A DNA stretch of 41,676 bases from an uncultured Gammaproteobacteria bacterium. GTDB lineage: Bacteria > Pseudomonadota > Gammaproteobacteria > Pseudomonadales > Ketobacteraceae. Positions within the stretch are counted from its first letter, which is position 1. Each line of letters opens with the position of its first letter. The DNA is taken from contig CAJXXT010000021.1 of the NCBI GenBank assembly GCA_913063495.1, positions 1 through 41,676 of the forward strand. Direction: 5' to 3'. Made by a program: the position numbers and the translations under genes. Of the stretch, positions 6,964-17,182 are shown piece after piece. A model generated the notes under the pieces. That model did no database searches. It had not been told where the DNA came from and worked only from the letters and a program-made list of their open reading frames with translations.

Positions 6964-8112
6964 CTACAATCCAATCTGCTTCGCAATCAACTCTTTCATA
7001 ATCTCGGTAGTACCACCACCAATAGACAAGATTCTATTATCTCGATACAAACGTTCCACTAAAGACTCTTGCATAAACCCCATTCCACCAAAAATTTGAA
7101 CCGCTTCATGGGTAGCTCGATTACTCACTTCTGTTGCAAAGTTTTTTGCCATCGACACTTCTTTTATCGGCGTTTCTCCTGCGTCCATTTTTGCGGCCGC
7201 GCGATAGGTATACTCTCTGGCAATTTCAATTTCCGTCGCCATATCAACTAACTTATGACGAATCACTTGAAACTTACCAATAGGCCTGCCAAACGCTTCG
7301 CGTTCTTTCACATAAGCTAGTGCTGCCTCATAGGCCATTTGTGCGGTCATATAGGCCATAATACACAGCGACAATCGCTCACTTAAAAAATTAGACATGA
7401 TTGCAAAAAAACCGGCATTTTCAACACCAATAAGATTTTCAACAGGAACCATCACATCATCAAAAAATAGCTCCGCAGTATCACTCGCCCGCCACCCCAT
7501 TTTTTTAAGGTTACGTCCTGTAGTAAAACCGTCCATACCCTTTTCAATAAGCAGCAAACTTATTCCACCATGCCCCTCACCACCGGTTCGCACAGCAACG
7601 GTATAATAGTCTGCCCTAATGCCGCTGGTAATAAATGTTTTGCTACCATTAACACGATAATAATCCCCCTCCTTTACTGCGCGCGTTTGTATATTGGCCA
7701 CATCAGAACCACCGCTCGCTTCCGTAATAGCTAACGCAGATATTTTCTTCCCCGCTAACACCGATTCAACCACTTTATTTTTGATCGCTGGCGTCGCCCA
7801 CTTTGCAACCGGAGGTAATCCAATATGAAGCGAGCCTAAACTTGCGACCAATCCGCCAGATGTCGAACGCATTAACTCTTCACTAATGGCGACTTGCATA
7901 AACACATCACCTTCTGCAACTCCGCCCAGCTCCTCTGGATAACCAACAGCCAGCAACCCAGACTCCCCCGCCTTCTCATATAACTCCCTGGGAAACCCCC
8001 CCTCCTCTTCCCATTGGTTGATATAAGGCAAAATATGTTTTTCAACAAATTGCTTCGTCGATTGTCGGGCAATATTATGGGTTTCATTAAAATACTGTTG
8101 GTAATCACTCAT
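6964..8112 (-). CDS. Acyl-CoA dehydrogenase
   Basis: The 382-residue flavoenzyme oxidises acyl-CoA to trans-2-enoyl-CoA and would pass electrons to ETF. All three family domains are present: N-terminal helical (1-120), middle beta with the FAD/substrate signature ALAITEASGGSD (126-137), and C-terminal helical with REAFGRPIGKFQ and the QIFGGMGF block. The usual C-terminal catalytic Glu (YEGT in short/medium-chain enzymes) is Gly366 (IGGGTTE). E245 in FLSERLSLC occupies the position used as base in isovaleryl- and long-chain enzymes, so activity is expected. The ATG at 8112 has an AGAGG ten bases upstream. An AraC regulator lies 105 bases upstream on the same strand and probably controls it. 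Chain-length or branched-chain preference is not determined. A G7 tract (7996-8002) lies in the N-terminal coding region. Confidence 0.92.
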   Translation of the reverse strand: MSDYQQYFNETHNIARQSTKQFVEKHILPYINQWEEEGGFPRELYEKAGESGLLAVGYPEELGGVAEGDVFMQVAISEELMRSTSGGLVASLGSLHIGLPPVAKWATPAIKNKVVESVLAGKKISALAITEASGGSDVANIQTRAVKEGDYYRVNGSKTFITSGIRADYYTVAVRTGGEGHGGISLLLIEKGMDGFTTGRNLKKMGWRASDTAELFFDDVMVPVENLIGVENAGFFAIMSNFLSERLSLCIMAYMTAQMAYEAALAYVKEREAFGRPIGKFQVIRHKLVDMATEIEIAREYTYRAAAKMDAGETPIKEVSMAKNFATEVSNRATHEAVQIFGGMGFMQESLVERLYRDNRILSIGGGTTEIMKELIAKQIGL

Positions 8113-8217
8113 ATCACGAAGCCTCTCAGGTATTTCTTTGGGTGATGAATTTGTACTACTTGAGTGTTAATGATCTAGCAAAAACGAGCAATGACATATC
8201 ACTTCAACCACAGTGAC

Positions 8218-9210
8218 TTATTCGTTTAAATCATCTCTAGTGGGTGACAATCGATACGCACCCGGGGTTACCCCTGCCCATTTTTTAAAGGCACGGTGAA
8301 AAATCGACACATCTTGATACCCTAACAATTCAGATATTTCACTAATGGGTATGGTTGACGTTGTCAGGTGATGAATTGCAATATCCCTGCGGATAGCATC
8401 TTTAATTTGTTGATATGATGTATTTTCTTCTCGAAGACGTCGACTTAATGTTGAAGGTGTTGTATGAAGCGTATCAGACAGTACATCTAATGTTGGAAAT
8501 GTTACACGCTCCACACTAACCAGTTCATGACGAATACGACGCGTTACACTCTCTGAAAACTGAGGAGGAAGTAAAAAACCATAAGGTGCATAGCGCATAA
8601 ACTCATTCAATGTTTTTTGATTTTGCATAATCGGCATTGATAAGTAGCCTTTATCAAAGCACAGATAACTTTGAGAGCGGGAAAACTTAATTTCTTTACC
8701 AAATAACAAAGGATATTCTTGCTCATGCAACGGCGCGGGATAATGAAACCCCGCCTCATGAATTTCTACTTTCTTATCCACCAACCAACATATAAAACGG
8801 TGAACTGCGGTAAAAACCGCCTCCACAACAAATTGATGCGCTTGCAAAGAATCCGTAGGCAACGCCAGAACTAAGTATGCTTTATCGTTGGTTACATCCA
8901 ATTCGAAATTTGGAGATCCAATCATCAGCGTATAAAACCGACAAGCTCTAACAATCGCCTCTTGTAAATTAACACAATGAATGGCGCCAAAAGCCATCAA
9001 CTCAAACGTACCTAAGGGGGCCCTGTTATCAGTCAAGCCGAGAAACTCATCCTCTAGCTGCTCCGTTACTTTATGCACCAGCAGGGAGAACTGTCGGGAG
9101 CTAACCCGTGCCTTAGGCTCATTGATAAGGCTAAACGGAATATTTGCTTCAGCTAAAAGTGGCCTTATATCTCCTCCCGCCTTAACCACCCCACTTAATG
9201 CTGCAAGCAC
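8218..9210 (-). CDS. AraC-family regulator with Arabinose_bd-type sensor domain
   Basis: The 330-residue product has an N-terminal effector domain of the OruR/ArgR-like Arabinose_bd kind (about 10-200) and a C-terminal double helix-turn-helix (about 235-325; LSRRLREENTSYQQIKD and SEISELLGYQDVSIFHRAFK). It lies upstream of, and codirectional with, the acyl-CoA dehydrogenase gene, its likely target. The GTG at 9210 is the first standard start but has no Shine-Dalgarno. The frame stays open upstream to a stop at 9301-9303 and encodes family-like residues PIHFV just before residue 1. An ATT at 9267 preceded by AGAGGG would give a 349-residue protein closer to the family's usual length. The start is therefore unsettled. 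Confidence 0.88.
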   Translation of the reverse strand: MLAALSGVVKAGGDIRPLLAEANIPFSLINEPKARVSSRQFSLLVHKVTEQLEDEFLGLTDNRAPLGTFELMAFGAIHCVNLQEAIVRACRFYTLMIGSPNFELDVTNDKAYLVLALPTDSLQAHQFVVEAVFTAVHRFICWLVDKKVEIHEAGFHYPAPLHEQEYPLLFGKEIKFSRSQSYLCFDKGYLSMPIMQNQKTLNEFMRYAPYGFLLPPQFSESVTRRIRHELVSVERVTFPTLDVLSDTLHTTPSTLSRRLREENTSYQQIKDAIRRDIAIHHLTTSTIPISEISELLGYQDVSIFHRAFKKWAGVTPGAYRLSPTRDDLNE

Positions 9211-9354
9211 AAAGTGAATGGGAGCCGAGGGCTGCTGATCTACTGATACAAATATTCCATTACTAATAGCTTCGCCCTCTAATAAATCGCTAACAAACCG
9301 TTATAACACCCAAACTACATCAATCCAGCCCTCACTTTACCTTAATCTTAAAAA

Positions 9355-9403
9355 AGCGCCCATAAAAAAGGCTTCCATCTTGGAAGCCTTTTTTATGGGC
9401 GCT
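9355..9403 (-). terminator. Terminator after nfuA with a 23-bp perfect stem
   Basis: The arms 9355-9377 and 9381-9403 are perfect reverse complements with a three-base loop. The inner GC-rich stem (TGGAAGCC) is flanked by A6 on one side and T6 on the other, so the structure can terminate on either strand. It follows the nfuA stop on the minus strand by about 33 bases. Confidence 0.9.
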
Positions 9404-9436
9404 AAATGTTGCTAAACCAATAACACCAAATATCGC

Positions 9437-10033
9437 TTATTTATAAAATGCATTATCACGGATCGTATGATCCGTTACATCCGTCACACGCTTAAGCTCA
9501 GGAATCCTCTCTAGCAGCGTCTTTTCAACTCCTTGACTCAATGTCGCATCAGCCTGACCACAACCCTGGCAACCACCTCCAAACTCAAGAACAGCAACGG
9601 TATCATCTTCAACTAATTGGTTTAGCTGAATGTTCCCACCATGAGATGCAAGCTGAGGGTTAATTTCAGTTTGGAGGTAATAGTTAATACGCTCTTCAAC
9701 CGTCGCATCTTCATGAAGTGAGGCCATTTTTGACTTAGGGGCCTTAAATGTTAGCTGGCCACCCATTCTGTCTTTTGAATAATCAATCACCGCTTCTTCT
9801 AAATAGGGAACACTGACTTCTTCTATATGTGCTAGAAAACCATTCAGCTGTTGTACTTTATCAGATTCTTGAGCGTCTTCAGCAGACGTGTACGCCATGC
9901 AACACTCCGCAGACGGCGTACCAGGTTTTTCTACAAAAATACGCACACCCATATTAGGGGTATCTTGTTTTTCTAGCAGCTCTAACAAATACGCTTGTGC
10001 ACTGTCTGTGATAGTTAAATAGGTTTCGCTCAT
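9437..10033 (-). CDS. nfuA: Fe/S biogenesis protein NfuA
   Basis: The 198-residue cytosolic carrier delivers [4Fe-4S] clusters to target enzymes, especially under stress. It has an N-terminal degenerate A-type scaffold domain ([16 protein letters not shown] and [21 protein letters not shown] segment; about 1-95) and a C-terminal NifU-like domain with the cluster-binding CxxC in [14 protein letters not shown]. The ATG at 10033 is chosen because family homology begins there and the length then matches E. coli NfuA (191). An upstream in-frame TTG at 10093 would add 20 unrelated residues. It is divergent from metH with 245 bases between starts. Confidence 0.96.
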   Translation of the reverse strand: MSETYLTITDSAQAYLLELLEKQDTPNMGVRIFVEKPGTPSAECCMAYTSAEDAQESDKVQQLNGFLAHIEEVSVPYLEEAVIDYSKDRMGGQLTFKAPKSKMASLHEDATVEERINYYLQTEINPQLASHGGNIQLNQLVEDDTVAVLEFGGGCQGCGQADATLSQGVEKTLLERIPELKRVTDVTDHTIRDNAFYK

Positions 10034-10168
10034 GCCAATATCCAATCGATCCAATAATCTTGCAATAATATCTCTTTGCCTCATAAAAACCAACTAAACC
10101 ACTCAAGTTTTAATTGAAAGGTGGCATCAAGATATGAGGTCTCAAAATAGCGAAACTCCTCACACTCA

Positions 10169-10198
10169 AATCTATATCAATTTATTTTGATATAGATT
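10169..10198. promoter_or_regulatory. 12-bp inverted repeat upstream of metH (candidate operator)
   Basis: AATCTATATCAA (10169-10180) and TTGATATAGATT (10187-10198) are perfect inverted repeats around TTTATT. The site lies 80 bases before the metH ATG and between the divergent nfuA and metH starts. The symmetric ATATCAA/TTGATAT core suits a dimeric regulator. SahR, the S-adenosylhomocysteine-responsive repressor, is known to control metH in several proteobacteria, but I cannot confirm that this is its motif. The repeat could also form a weak AU-rich hairpin. Confidence 0.45.
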
Positions 10199-10278
10199 GC
10201 CAATATTACCCTCCAAAGCCAGCATTCCCTGAATGAATTTGCTACACTTCGCCGGTAATTCACTAAAAGGCCCTTAGA

Positions 10279-13200
10279 ATGAACCCTAGAGACAACTCCA
10301 TAAAGCAACTTCACGAACTTCTTGCTCAACGTATTCTTGTGTTAGATGGTGCAATGGGCACCATGATTCAAGGATATAAATTAGAGGAAGCGGATTATCG
10401 TGGAAAAGAGTTGGCCGACCACCACAAAGATCTTAAGGGCAATAATGATTTGTTGTGTATCACACAACCTCAAATCATCAAGAACATCCACATCGAATAC
10501 CTTGATGCCGGTGCCGATATACTAGAAACCAACACATTTAACGGTACTCAGGTTTCACAAGCTGATTATGACCTCCAGCATCTTGCTTATGAGATCAACA
10601 AAAAAGGGGCTGAAATCGCCCGCGAAGCTGTCGATGAATACCTTGAAAAAACACCCAACCAACCTCGTTTTGTTGCCGGTGTTATAGGCCCCACCAGCCA
10701 AACTACATCTCTATCCCCTTCTGTAGAAAACCCTGCGCTACGCAACATTACGTTTGACGAATTAGTGGAGGATTATAGCGAATCTGTTAGAGGGCTTATT
10801 GACGGCGGATCTGACATCATTCTTATTGAAACAGTGTTTGATACGTTAAATGCTAAGGCTGCCATCTTTGCCGTTCAGCGTCATTTCAAAAAAATCGGCT
10901 ATGAGCTGCCTATTATGATTTCTGGCACCATTACCGACAGTAGTGGAAGAACATTATCAGGACAAACGGCTGAAGCATTTTACAATTCCCTCTCTCACGC
11001 CAATCCAATAAGCATCGGGTTAAACTGCGCACTAGGAGCAGATCAGCTTCGCCCCTATATTCACGAACTTTCAACCAAAGCTTCTTGTTTAATCAATGCC
11101 CACCCCAATGCGGGCCTACCGAATGAGTTTGGCGAATACGATCAAACGGCGGAGGAGATGGCTGACATCGTTGGTGAATTCGCTGACAGCGGTTTGGTAA
11201 ATATTATTGGCGGATGTTGTGGTACCTCACCTGCCCACATACGAGCTATCGCCGATCGTGTTAAAGGCGTTACTACTCGAGTAGTGCCAACCATCAAACC
11301 GGCAATGCGCCTCAGCGGATTAGAGCCCTTCACCGTAGACTCAGACTCTTTGTTTGTTAACGTTGGTGAACGAACCAACGTTACAGGTTCTGCTCGATTT
11401 AAGCGCCTTATTCTTGAAGAGAAGTTTGAAGAAGCGTTAGATGTAGCACGAGACCAAGTTGAGAACGGTGCACAAATCATCGATATCAACATGGATGAAG
11501 GCATGCTTGATTCTAAAAATGCCATGATCACCTTTTTGAACTTGATCGGCATGGAACCAGACATTTGCCGTGTGCCTATCATGATCGACTCATCCAAGTG
11601 GGACATCATCGAAGCGGGCCTTAAGTGTATTCAAGGTAAAGGCGTCGTAAATTCCATTAGTCTTAAAGAAGGTGAAAAGGAATTTATCGAGAAGGCTGAG
11701 CTTTGCCGAGCGTACGGTGCCGCGATTATTGTTATGGCCTTTGACACCGATGGACAAGCAGATACCGAAGAACGCAAAGCTCAAATATGCCAGCGCTCCT
11801 ATGACTTGCTCATGAAAATTGGGTTTCCACCAGAAGACATTATTTTTGATCCAAACGTCTTTGCGGTTGCTACAGGTATTGAAGAACATAACAACTATGG
11901 CGTGGACTTCATTAACGCTTGTCAGTACATAAAAGATAATCTGCCTTACGCAAAAACATCCGGCGGTATCAGTAACGTTTCCTTCTCCTTTAGAGGGAAC
12001 AATCCGGTTCGTGAAGCAATCCACGCGGCATTTTTATACCATGCCATCAAGTCCGGCCTCACCATGGGTATTGTTAACGCTGGGCAGCTTGCCATTTACG
12101 CCGATATCCCAGAAGAACTGAAGAAGGGGGTTGAAGACGTCATTCTCAATAGAACGCCAGAAGGCACAGACAATTTACTAGAAATCGCCGAGAAATTCCG
12201 TGGTGACGGAACCGTCAAAAAGGAAGAAACATTAGAGTGGCGAACCTTCCCCGTTAACAAACGATTAGAGCATGCTTTGGTCAAAGGTATAACACAATTC
12301 ATTGTTGAAGATACTGAAGAGGCAAGGCTAGCGGCGGATAAGCCTATCCATGTAATTGAAGGGCCTCTCATGGATGGCATGAATGTTGTGGGTGACCTAT
12401 TTGGGGACGGCAAGATGTTTTTGCCGCAAGTAGTCAAAAGCGCACGCGTAATGAAACAGTCCGTTGCTCATTTACTGCCTTTTATTGACGCCGAAAAAGG
12501 CGATAATATTAAAGCTAAAGGCAAGATACTCATGGCTACCGTTAAAGGTGACGTTCATGATATCGGAAAAAATATCGTGGGTGTTGTGCTGCAATGTAAC
12601 AACTACGAGATCATCGACCTCGGGGTCATGGTTCCGACAGAAACTATTCTGGCTGAAGCTAAAAAACACGACGTAGACATTATTGGGCTCAGCGGTTTAA
12701 TTACTCCGTCGCTTGATGAAATGGTGAACGTTGCAAAAGAAATGCAACGACAGAATTTTGATTTGCCCATTCTAATTGGTGGCGCAACAACATCAAAAGC
12801 GCACACCGCCGTTAAGGTTGAACCAGAATATAGTAATGGCCCAGTTGTCTACGTTGCGGACGCCTCTCGAAGCGTTGGCGTCGCAACCTCTTTGCTAAGT
12901 GCTACATTAAAAGATGACTTTATTAAGGCGAGAAAAGAAGAGTATCAAACCGTTCGAGAACGTAGAGCAAGAAGTGCTAAGAAACGCACTTTTCTTCCGA
13001 TCGCAGATGCACAAGAACAGAAGTTTGCCATTGATTGGCCTAAAGCCAACATTAAGAAGCCTAACTTCCTTGGCGTAAAACGTATTACCGATGTTCGCAT
13101 TTCGGACTTATTAGATTATGTTGATTGGACACCATTTTTTATCTCCTGGAATCTAGTGGGCAAATTCCCCGCGGTTCTTTCTGATGAAAAGGTCGGTGAA

Positions 13201-13971
13201 GCCGCTACCAATCTTTATAACGAAGCTCAGGAGATGATTAAAAAAATCATCGCTGAAGAATGGCTAACAACTGACGGTGTTATTGGCATTTGGCCTGCCA
13301 ACACCAATGATAAAGATGCAATCGAAGTATACAGCGACACCGGTGAAGTCATTGAAACATTATTTCACTTGCGTCAACAAGAAGACAAGTTTAAAGGCAA
13401 GCCGGCGCGCAGCCTTTCTGACTTCATCGCGCCGACCAATACAAGCATCACCGATTATATTGGTGGCTTTATTGTCAGCACAGGCAAAGGTGTTGATGAG
13501 CAAGTTGCCATATTTGAAGCCGATCATGACGATTATAGCGCCATCATGCTCAAAGCTATTGCAGACAGACTGGCAGAAGCGTTTGCAGAATACATGCATG
13601 CACAAATCCGCAAAGACATCTGGGGCTACGCGTCAAATGAAACGCTCGATAACGACGCGTTAATTAAAGAAAAATATCAAGGCATTCGACCTGCGCCAGG
13701 CTACCCTGCCTGCCCAGATCACACAGAAAAAGCCTCACTATTTTCTCTTCTTGATGCTGGCAATAACACCGATGTCGTGCTGACGGAACACTTTGCGATG
13801 TACCCCACGGCAGCAGTAAGCGGGTGGTATTTTGCTAACCCAGAAGCAACCTATTTCCCCGTTGGGAAAATCAACAAAGATCAAGTTGAGCAATATGCAG
13901 AAAACAAAGGCATAACGCTTAACGAAGCAGAGCGATGGTTATCGCCAAACCTGGGGTATGACCCCGAATAG
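10279..13971 (+). CDS. metH: Cobalamin-dependent methionine synthase
   Basis: The 1230-residue cytosolic enzyme transfers the methyl group of 5-methyltetrahydrofolate to homocysteine through methylcobalamin. Four modules are visible in order. The homocysteine domain carries zinc ligands C250 (NCALGA) and C313/C314 ([11 protein letters not shown]). The pterin domain (from about 350) starts [14 protein letters not shown]. The B12 cap and Rossmann domains carry cobalt ligand H760 in [12 protein letters not shown]. The C-terminal AdoMet reactivation domain (about 900-1225) contains [17 protein letters not shown]. Length and residue positions agree with E. coli MetH (1227 residues, H759). No cobalamin riboswitch is visible upstream; a 12-bp palindrome may be an operator. 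A MATE transporter gene follows after seven bases. Confidence 0.98.
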   Translation: MNPRDNSIKQLHELLAQRILVLDGAMGTMIQGYKLEEADYRGKELADHHKDLKGNNDLLCITQPQIIKNIHIEYLDAGADILETNTFNGTQVSQADYDLQHLAYEINKKGAEIAREAVDEYLEKTPNQPRFVAGVIGPTSQTTSLSPSVENPALRNITFDELVEDYSESVRGLIDGGSDIILIETVFDTLNAKAAIFAVQRHFKKIGYELPIMISGTITDSSGRTLSGQTAEAFYNSLSHANPISIGLNCALGADQLRPYIHELSTKASCLINAHPNAGLPNEFGEYDQTAEEMADIVGEFADSGLVNIIGGCCGTSPAHIRAIADRVKGVTTRVVPTIKPAMRLSGLEPFTVDSDSLFVNVGERTNVTGSARFKRLILEEKFEEALDVARDQVENGAQIIDINMDEGMLDSKNAMITFLNLIGMEPDICRVPIMIDSSKWDIIEAGLKCIQGKGVVNSISLKEGEKEFIEKAELCRAYGAAIIVMAFDTDGQADTEERKAQICQRSYDLLMKIGFPPEDIIFDPNVFAVATGIEEHNNYGVDFINACQYIKDNLPYAKTSGGISNVSFSFRGNNPVREAIHAAFLYHAIKSGLTMGIVNAGQLAIYADIPEELKKGVEDVILNRTPEGTDNLLEIAEKFRGDGTVKKEETLEWRTFPVNKRLEHALVKGITQFIVEDTEEARLAADKPIHVIEGPLMDGMNVVGDLFGDGKMFLPQVVKSARVMKQSVAHLLPFIDAEKGDNIKAKGKILMATVKGDVHDIGKNIVGVVLQCNNYEIIDLGVMVPTETILAEAKKHDVDIIGLSGLITPSLDEMVNVAKEMQRQNFDLPILIGGATTSKAHTAVKVEPEYSNGPVVYVADASRSVGVATSLLSATLKDDFIKARKEEYQTVRERRARSAKKRTFLPIADAQEQKFAIDWPKANIKKPNFLGVKRITDVRISDLLDYVDWTPFFISWNLVGKFPAVLSDEKVGEAATNLYNEAQEMIKKIIAEEWLTTDGVIGIWPANTNDKDAIEVYSDTGEVIETLFHLRQQEDKFKGKPARSLSDFIAPTNTSITDYIGGFIVSTGKGVDEQVAIFEADHDDYSAIMLKAIADRLAEAFAEYMHAQIRKDIWGYASNETLDNDALIKEKYQGIRPAPGYPACPDHTEKASLFSLLDAGNNTDVVLTEHFAMYPTAAVSGWYFANPEATYFPVGKINKDQVEQYAENKGITLNEAERWLSPNLGYDPE

Positions 13972-13978
13972 GACATCA

Positions 13979-15307
13979 ATGATACCAACTAAAGTACGCA
14001 CCCAACGCATTTTCGCCATAGCTCTCCCAATCATGGGAGGTATGGTGTCTCAAAGCATTCTAAATCTTGTTGACGCGTACTTTGTTGGTAAATTGGGTAA
14101 TGTGGCCCTGGCATCAGTTGGCCTTGGTAGCTACGCGGCATTTTTAGCAGCATCACTAGTTCTTGGTCTCGGTAGCGGCGTCCAAGCAACCGTTGCTCGC
14201 CGCAAAGGTGAAGGGGGCTCTTCCAAATTCGCCACCCCGCTAAACGCAGGGCTTATCCTAGCCATCATTATTGCCTTTCCCTTAATGGCACTGTTTTTCC
14301 TGATATCAACACCTTTAATGCAGCTATTATCTAGCGACCCACTTGTTGCCAGCGCCAGCTCAGATTACTTCACCGCACGCGTTCCTGGCATTCTTGCTTT
14401 AGGACTTAACTTTAGTTTTAGAGGTTACTGGAACGGCATTAATCGCTCGATGGTATATATGCGAACGCTTATTGTTATGCACATCAGCAATGCGATTCTA
14501 AGCTACGGCTTTATATTTGGTGCCTTTGGATTGCCGGAACTGGGTGTTTATGGTGCAGGGTTAGGTACTACGCTTGCGCTATTTATCGCGAGCTTACTCT
14601 ATTTCATACAATGCTACATGCAGGCGCGACCTTTCGGATTTCTTGCCGAGCGACCCACACGACAGGCACTGAACGCGATATTTAAGCTATCGTTTCCCGC
14701 CTCTGTTCAGCAGTTCTTTTTTGCGGCGGGCCTGACCGCATTATTTTGGATTGTTGGGCAGATTGGCACCCCAGAGCTTTCTGTGGTTCACGTTTTGATT
14801 ACCTTTGTTCTATTTTTAATCCTTCCATCAATGGGCATGGGCTTGGGCGCAGCATCACTTGTTGGCCAAGCACTTGGTCGTGGAGACAAAGATGACGCAT
14901 ACCAGTGGGGGAAAGATGTCACTGTGCTTGCAGTCATTATGCTTACGACCATATCCTTGCCGCTATTTTTCTTCCCCGACTTTGCACTAGGGCTATTTTT
15001 ACACGAACAACACCTTATTGAACTAGGTCGCTTGCCGCTACAGCTATCGGCGCTATTTATTGGCGTTGACGCAGCAGGGCTAGTGCTAATGCATACATTG
15101 CTAGGGGCTGGCGATTCTAAAACCGTTATGAAGATCACCGTTACCACTCAATGGCTTTTATTTTTGCCGGCAGCCTTTATTGTTGGGCCCGTACTAGGTT
15201 ATGGGTTGTTTAGCGTATGGGTTCTTCAGTTACTGCAACGACTACTAGTCGCTTTAGGGCTATCTTATCAGTGGAGGCAGCGACGGTGGGCCCACATAAA
15301 ACTGTAG
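13979..15307 (+). CDS. MATE-family efflux transporter (DinF/NorM-like)
   Basis: The 442-residue inner-membrane protein has about twelve hydrophobic segments in two MatE halves (about 10-175 and 225-390). It has the family pattern of an early ALPIMGGMVSQSILNLVDAY helix and a repeat of it in the second half (LSFPASVQQFFFAAGL). Such proteins expel cationic drugs or metabolites using a Na+ or H+ gradient. The ATG at 13979 is preferred: AGGA precedes it at good spacing and it begins seven bases after the metH stop. An in-frame ATG at 13958 overlaps metH and lacks a comparable ribosome site. Close coupling to metH suggests cotranscription; the substrate is unknown. Confidence 0.87.
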   Translation: MIPTKVRTQRIFAIALPIMGGMVSQSILNLVDAYFVGKLGNVALASVGLGSYAAFLAASLVLGLGSGVQATVARRKGEGGSSKFATPLNAGLILAIIIAFPLMALFFLISTPLMQLLSSDPLVASASSDYFTARVPGILALGLNFSFRGYWNGINRSMVYMRTLIVMHISNAILSYGFIFGAFGLPELGVYGAGLGTTLALFIASLLYFIQCYMQARPFGFLAERPTRQALNAIFKLSFPASVQQFFFAAGLTALFWIVGQIGTPELSVVHVLITFVLFLILPSMGMGLGAASLVGQALGRGDKDDAYQWGKDVTVLAVIMLTTISLPLFFFPDFALGLFLHEQHLIELGRLPLQLSALFIGVDAAGLVLMHTLLGAGDSKTVMKITVTTQWLLFLPAAFIVGPVLGYGLFSVWVLQLLQRLLVALGLSYQWRQRRWAHIKL

Positions 15308-15520
15308 TAGCAGGCCAACATCAGGCCAAAAAAGGCCCTATATAACCAGCGGTCATTATGAATATATCCAAAATAGCACCTAGATATAACCATATATCGA
15401 AAAATTTCTTTTCTCCCTAAAAACATACTGGTACCCTTCACGCCTTCGCAGCGACTGCGTGCACCTACGTATTGCTGTATCGAATTTAGTTTGCCAAATC
15501 AGTATGTAAGAGAAGTGAAT

Positions 15521-17182
15521 ATGTACGCTTATAAAGAGTATGACCAACAATTATTGAATGAGCGCGTTGCACAATACCGCGATCAAACACAGCGCTTTTT
15601 TAAAGGCGAACTATCTGAAGACGAGTTTCTGATACTTAGACTCCAGAATGGCCTTTATGTGCAGCGCCACGCCCCCCTCTTACGCGTTGCTGTTCCTTAC
15701 GGCATGCTAAATACTGAGCAGGTTCGCAAGCTTGCCCATATTGCTCGCACCTATGACAAAGGCTACGCCCATATCAGTACCCGCCAGAATGTCCAGTTCA
15801 ACTGGCCTTCAATGGAAAATGTCCCAGACATCCTAGGTGAATTAGCAAGCGTTCAAATGCATGCGGTACAGACAAGCGGTAACTGCATTCGTAACACAAC
15901 GACAGATCAATTTGCCGGTGTTACTGCCAATGAAATCACAGATCCACGCCCTTACTGTGAAATCATTCGTCAATGGTCAACTCTTCACCCTGAATTTGCC
16001 TACTTACCTCGCAAATTCAAAATCGCAGTTACCGCTGCGACAGATGAAGACAGGGCAGCCATTCGTTTTAACGATGTGGGCTTACGCATCATCAAAAATG
16101 ATGCCGGCGAAATTGGATTTGAGGTGTTTGTTGGTGGCGGTTTAGGCCGTACTCCATTGGCAGGCTCACTCATCAAGCCATTTTTAGCCCCCAAAGACTT
16201 ACTTTCCTATCTTGAGGCCACTTTGCGCGTATACAATCGCTACGGCCGTCGAGACAACAAGTACAAAGCTAGAATCAAGATACTCGTTAAGGCACTAACT
16301 CCGGAAGTGTTTGGCAAAAAAGTAGACGAAGAGTGGCAGCACCTTCGTGATGGCGCACTAGACCTTCCAAATGCTGAAATTGAGCAAATGAAAGGCTACT
16401 TCCCAGAGCCCGCCTACGAAACACTCGAGAACAACCCACCACCTCTTGCAGATGCAAAGAAAGAAAACGGTGCGTTCTCTATTTGGCTTCGCCAAAACAC
16501 CGACGAGCACAAAAAAGCAGGCTATCAGATAGTCACCCTTTCACTTTCACCGACAAGTGTTGCTCCGGGCGATGTGACAGATAACCAACTAGACGTTATT
16601 GCTGACCTTGCCGACAAGTACAGCTTTGGTGAAGTGAGAAACACGCACAATCAAAACATTGTACTTGCTGATGTTAAACAAGAGGATCTTTATGATCTTT
16701 GGAAGCAGCTGCAAACCCACGGCTTCGCCACAGCAAACATTCACACCATTAACGATATCATTTGCTGCCCAGGCGGAGATTTCTGTGCCCTAGCAAATGC
16801 CAAGTCACTGCCCATTGCAGATCAAATACAAAAACGATTTGATGATTACGACTTCGTTTATGATATTGGGGAAATATCCCTTAACATCTCTGGCTGCATG
16901 AACGCCTGCAGCCACCACCATATTGGTAACATCGGTATTTTGGGTGTAGATAAAAAAGGCAAAGAGTTTTACCAAGTATCCCTTGGGGGTGACGCCGGAT
17001 TTAGCGCAAACGTAGGTAAAATCATTGGGCCATCGTTTAACGAAGGTGACGTTGCAGACGTCGTAGAAACCATCATCAAGCACTATATCGACAGCAGAAT
17101 AGAAGGTGAGACCTTCTTAATGACTTACCAACGTATTGGTATGGCATCGTTTAAGGAGAAGGTTTATGTCAAAAATAATTAA
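15521..17182 (+). CDS. cysI: Siroheme nitrite/sulfite reductase (assimilatory sulfite reductase hemoprotein type)
   Basis: The 553-residue enzyme reduces sulfite to sulfide (or nitrite to ammonia) with six electrons. It has the duplicated NIR_SIR layout: ferredoxin-like half-domains near 40-110 and 330-395, and siroheme/4Fe-4S domains. The motif GYAHISTRQNVQFNWP and cluster ligands C416, C422 (CCPGGDFC) and C459, C463 (SGCMNAC) are intact. Partnership with the DUF934 gene, which overlaps by 17 bases, is the arrangement seen in Pseudomonas and other proteobacteria for sulfite assimilation, so cysI is favoured over a nitrite enzyme. The ATG at 15521 (AGAAG upstream) is chosen over an in-frame TTG at 15491 because family homology starts at MYAYKEYD. 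Its electron donor is not encoded here. Confidence 0.93.
   Translation: MYAYKEYDQQLLNERVAQYRDQTQRFFKGELSEDEFLILRLQNGLYVQRHAPLLRVAVPYGMLNTEQVRKLAHIARTYDKGYAHISTRQNVQFNWPSMENVPDILGELASVQMHAVQTSGNCIRNTTTDQFAGVTANEITDPRPYCEIIRQWSTLHPEFAYLPRKFKIAVTAATDEDRAAIRFNDVGLRIIKNDAGEIGFEVFVGGGLGRTPLAGSLIKPFLAPKDLLSYLEATLRVYNRYGRRDNKYKARIKILVKALTPEVFGKKVDEEWQHLRDGALDLPNAEIEQMKGYFPEPAYETLENNPPPLADAKKENGAFSIWLRQNTDEHKKAGYQIVTLSLSPTSVAPGDVTDNQLDVIADLADKYSFGEVRNTHNQNIVLADVKQEDLYDLWKQLQTHGFATANIHTINDIICCPGGDFCALANAKSLPIADQIQKRFDDYDFVYDIGEISLNISGCMNACSHHHIGNIGILGVDKKGKEFYQVSLGGDAGFSANVGKIIGPSFNEGDVADVVETIIKHYIDSRIEGETFLMTYQRIGMASFKEKVYVKNN

Noticed and set aside
10134..10190. 18-codon leader ORF upstream of metH
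   Set aside because: It ends within the palindrome, carries no run of regulatory codons, and its ribosome site is poorly spaced.
10094..10278. Cobalamin or SAM riboswitch ahead of metH
   Set aside because: The region is too short and lacks a B12-box-like element or a multi-stem aptamer; the only structure is a 12-bp AT-rich inverted repeat.
11142..11609. 155-residue reverse-strand frame inside metH, and similar long frames elsewhere (11590-12024, 19074-19616, 24407-24781)
   Set aside because: They lie opposite clearly conserved coding sequence, have low-complexity shadow composition and match no family.
15358..15420. 20-codon ORF upstream of the sulfite reductase
   Set aside because: It has no ribosome site, composition follows the AT-rich leader, and no family is suggested.
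15491..15520. Longer TTG start for the sulfite reductase (also TTG at 10093 for nfuA, 31024 for HDOD-GAF and 1790 for DUF3570)
   Set aside because: The downstream ATG has better family agreement, a better ribosome site, or both, in each case.
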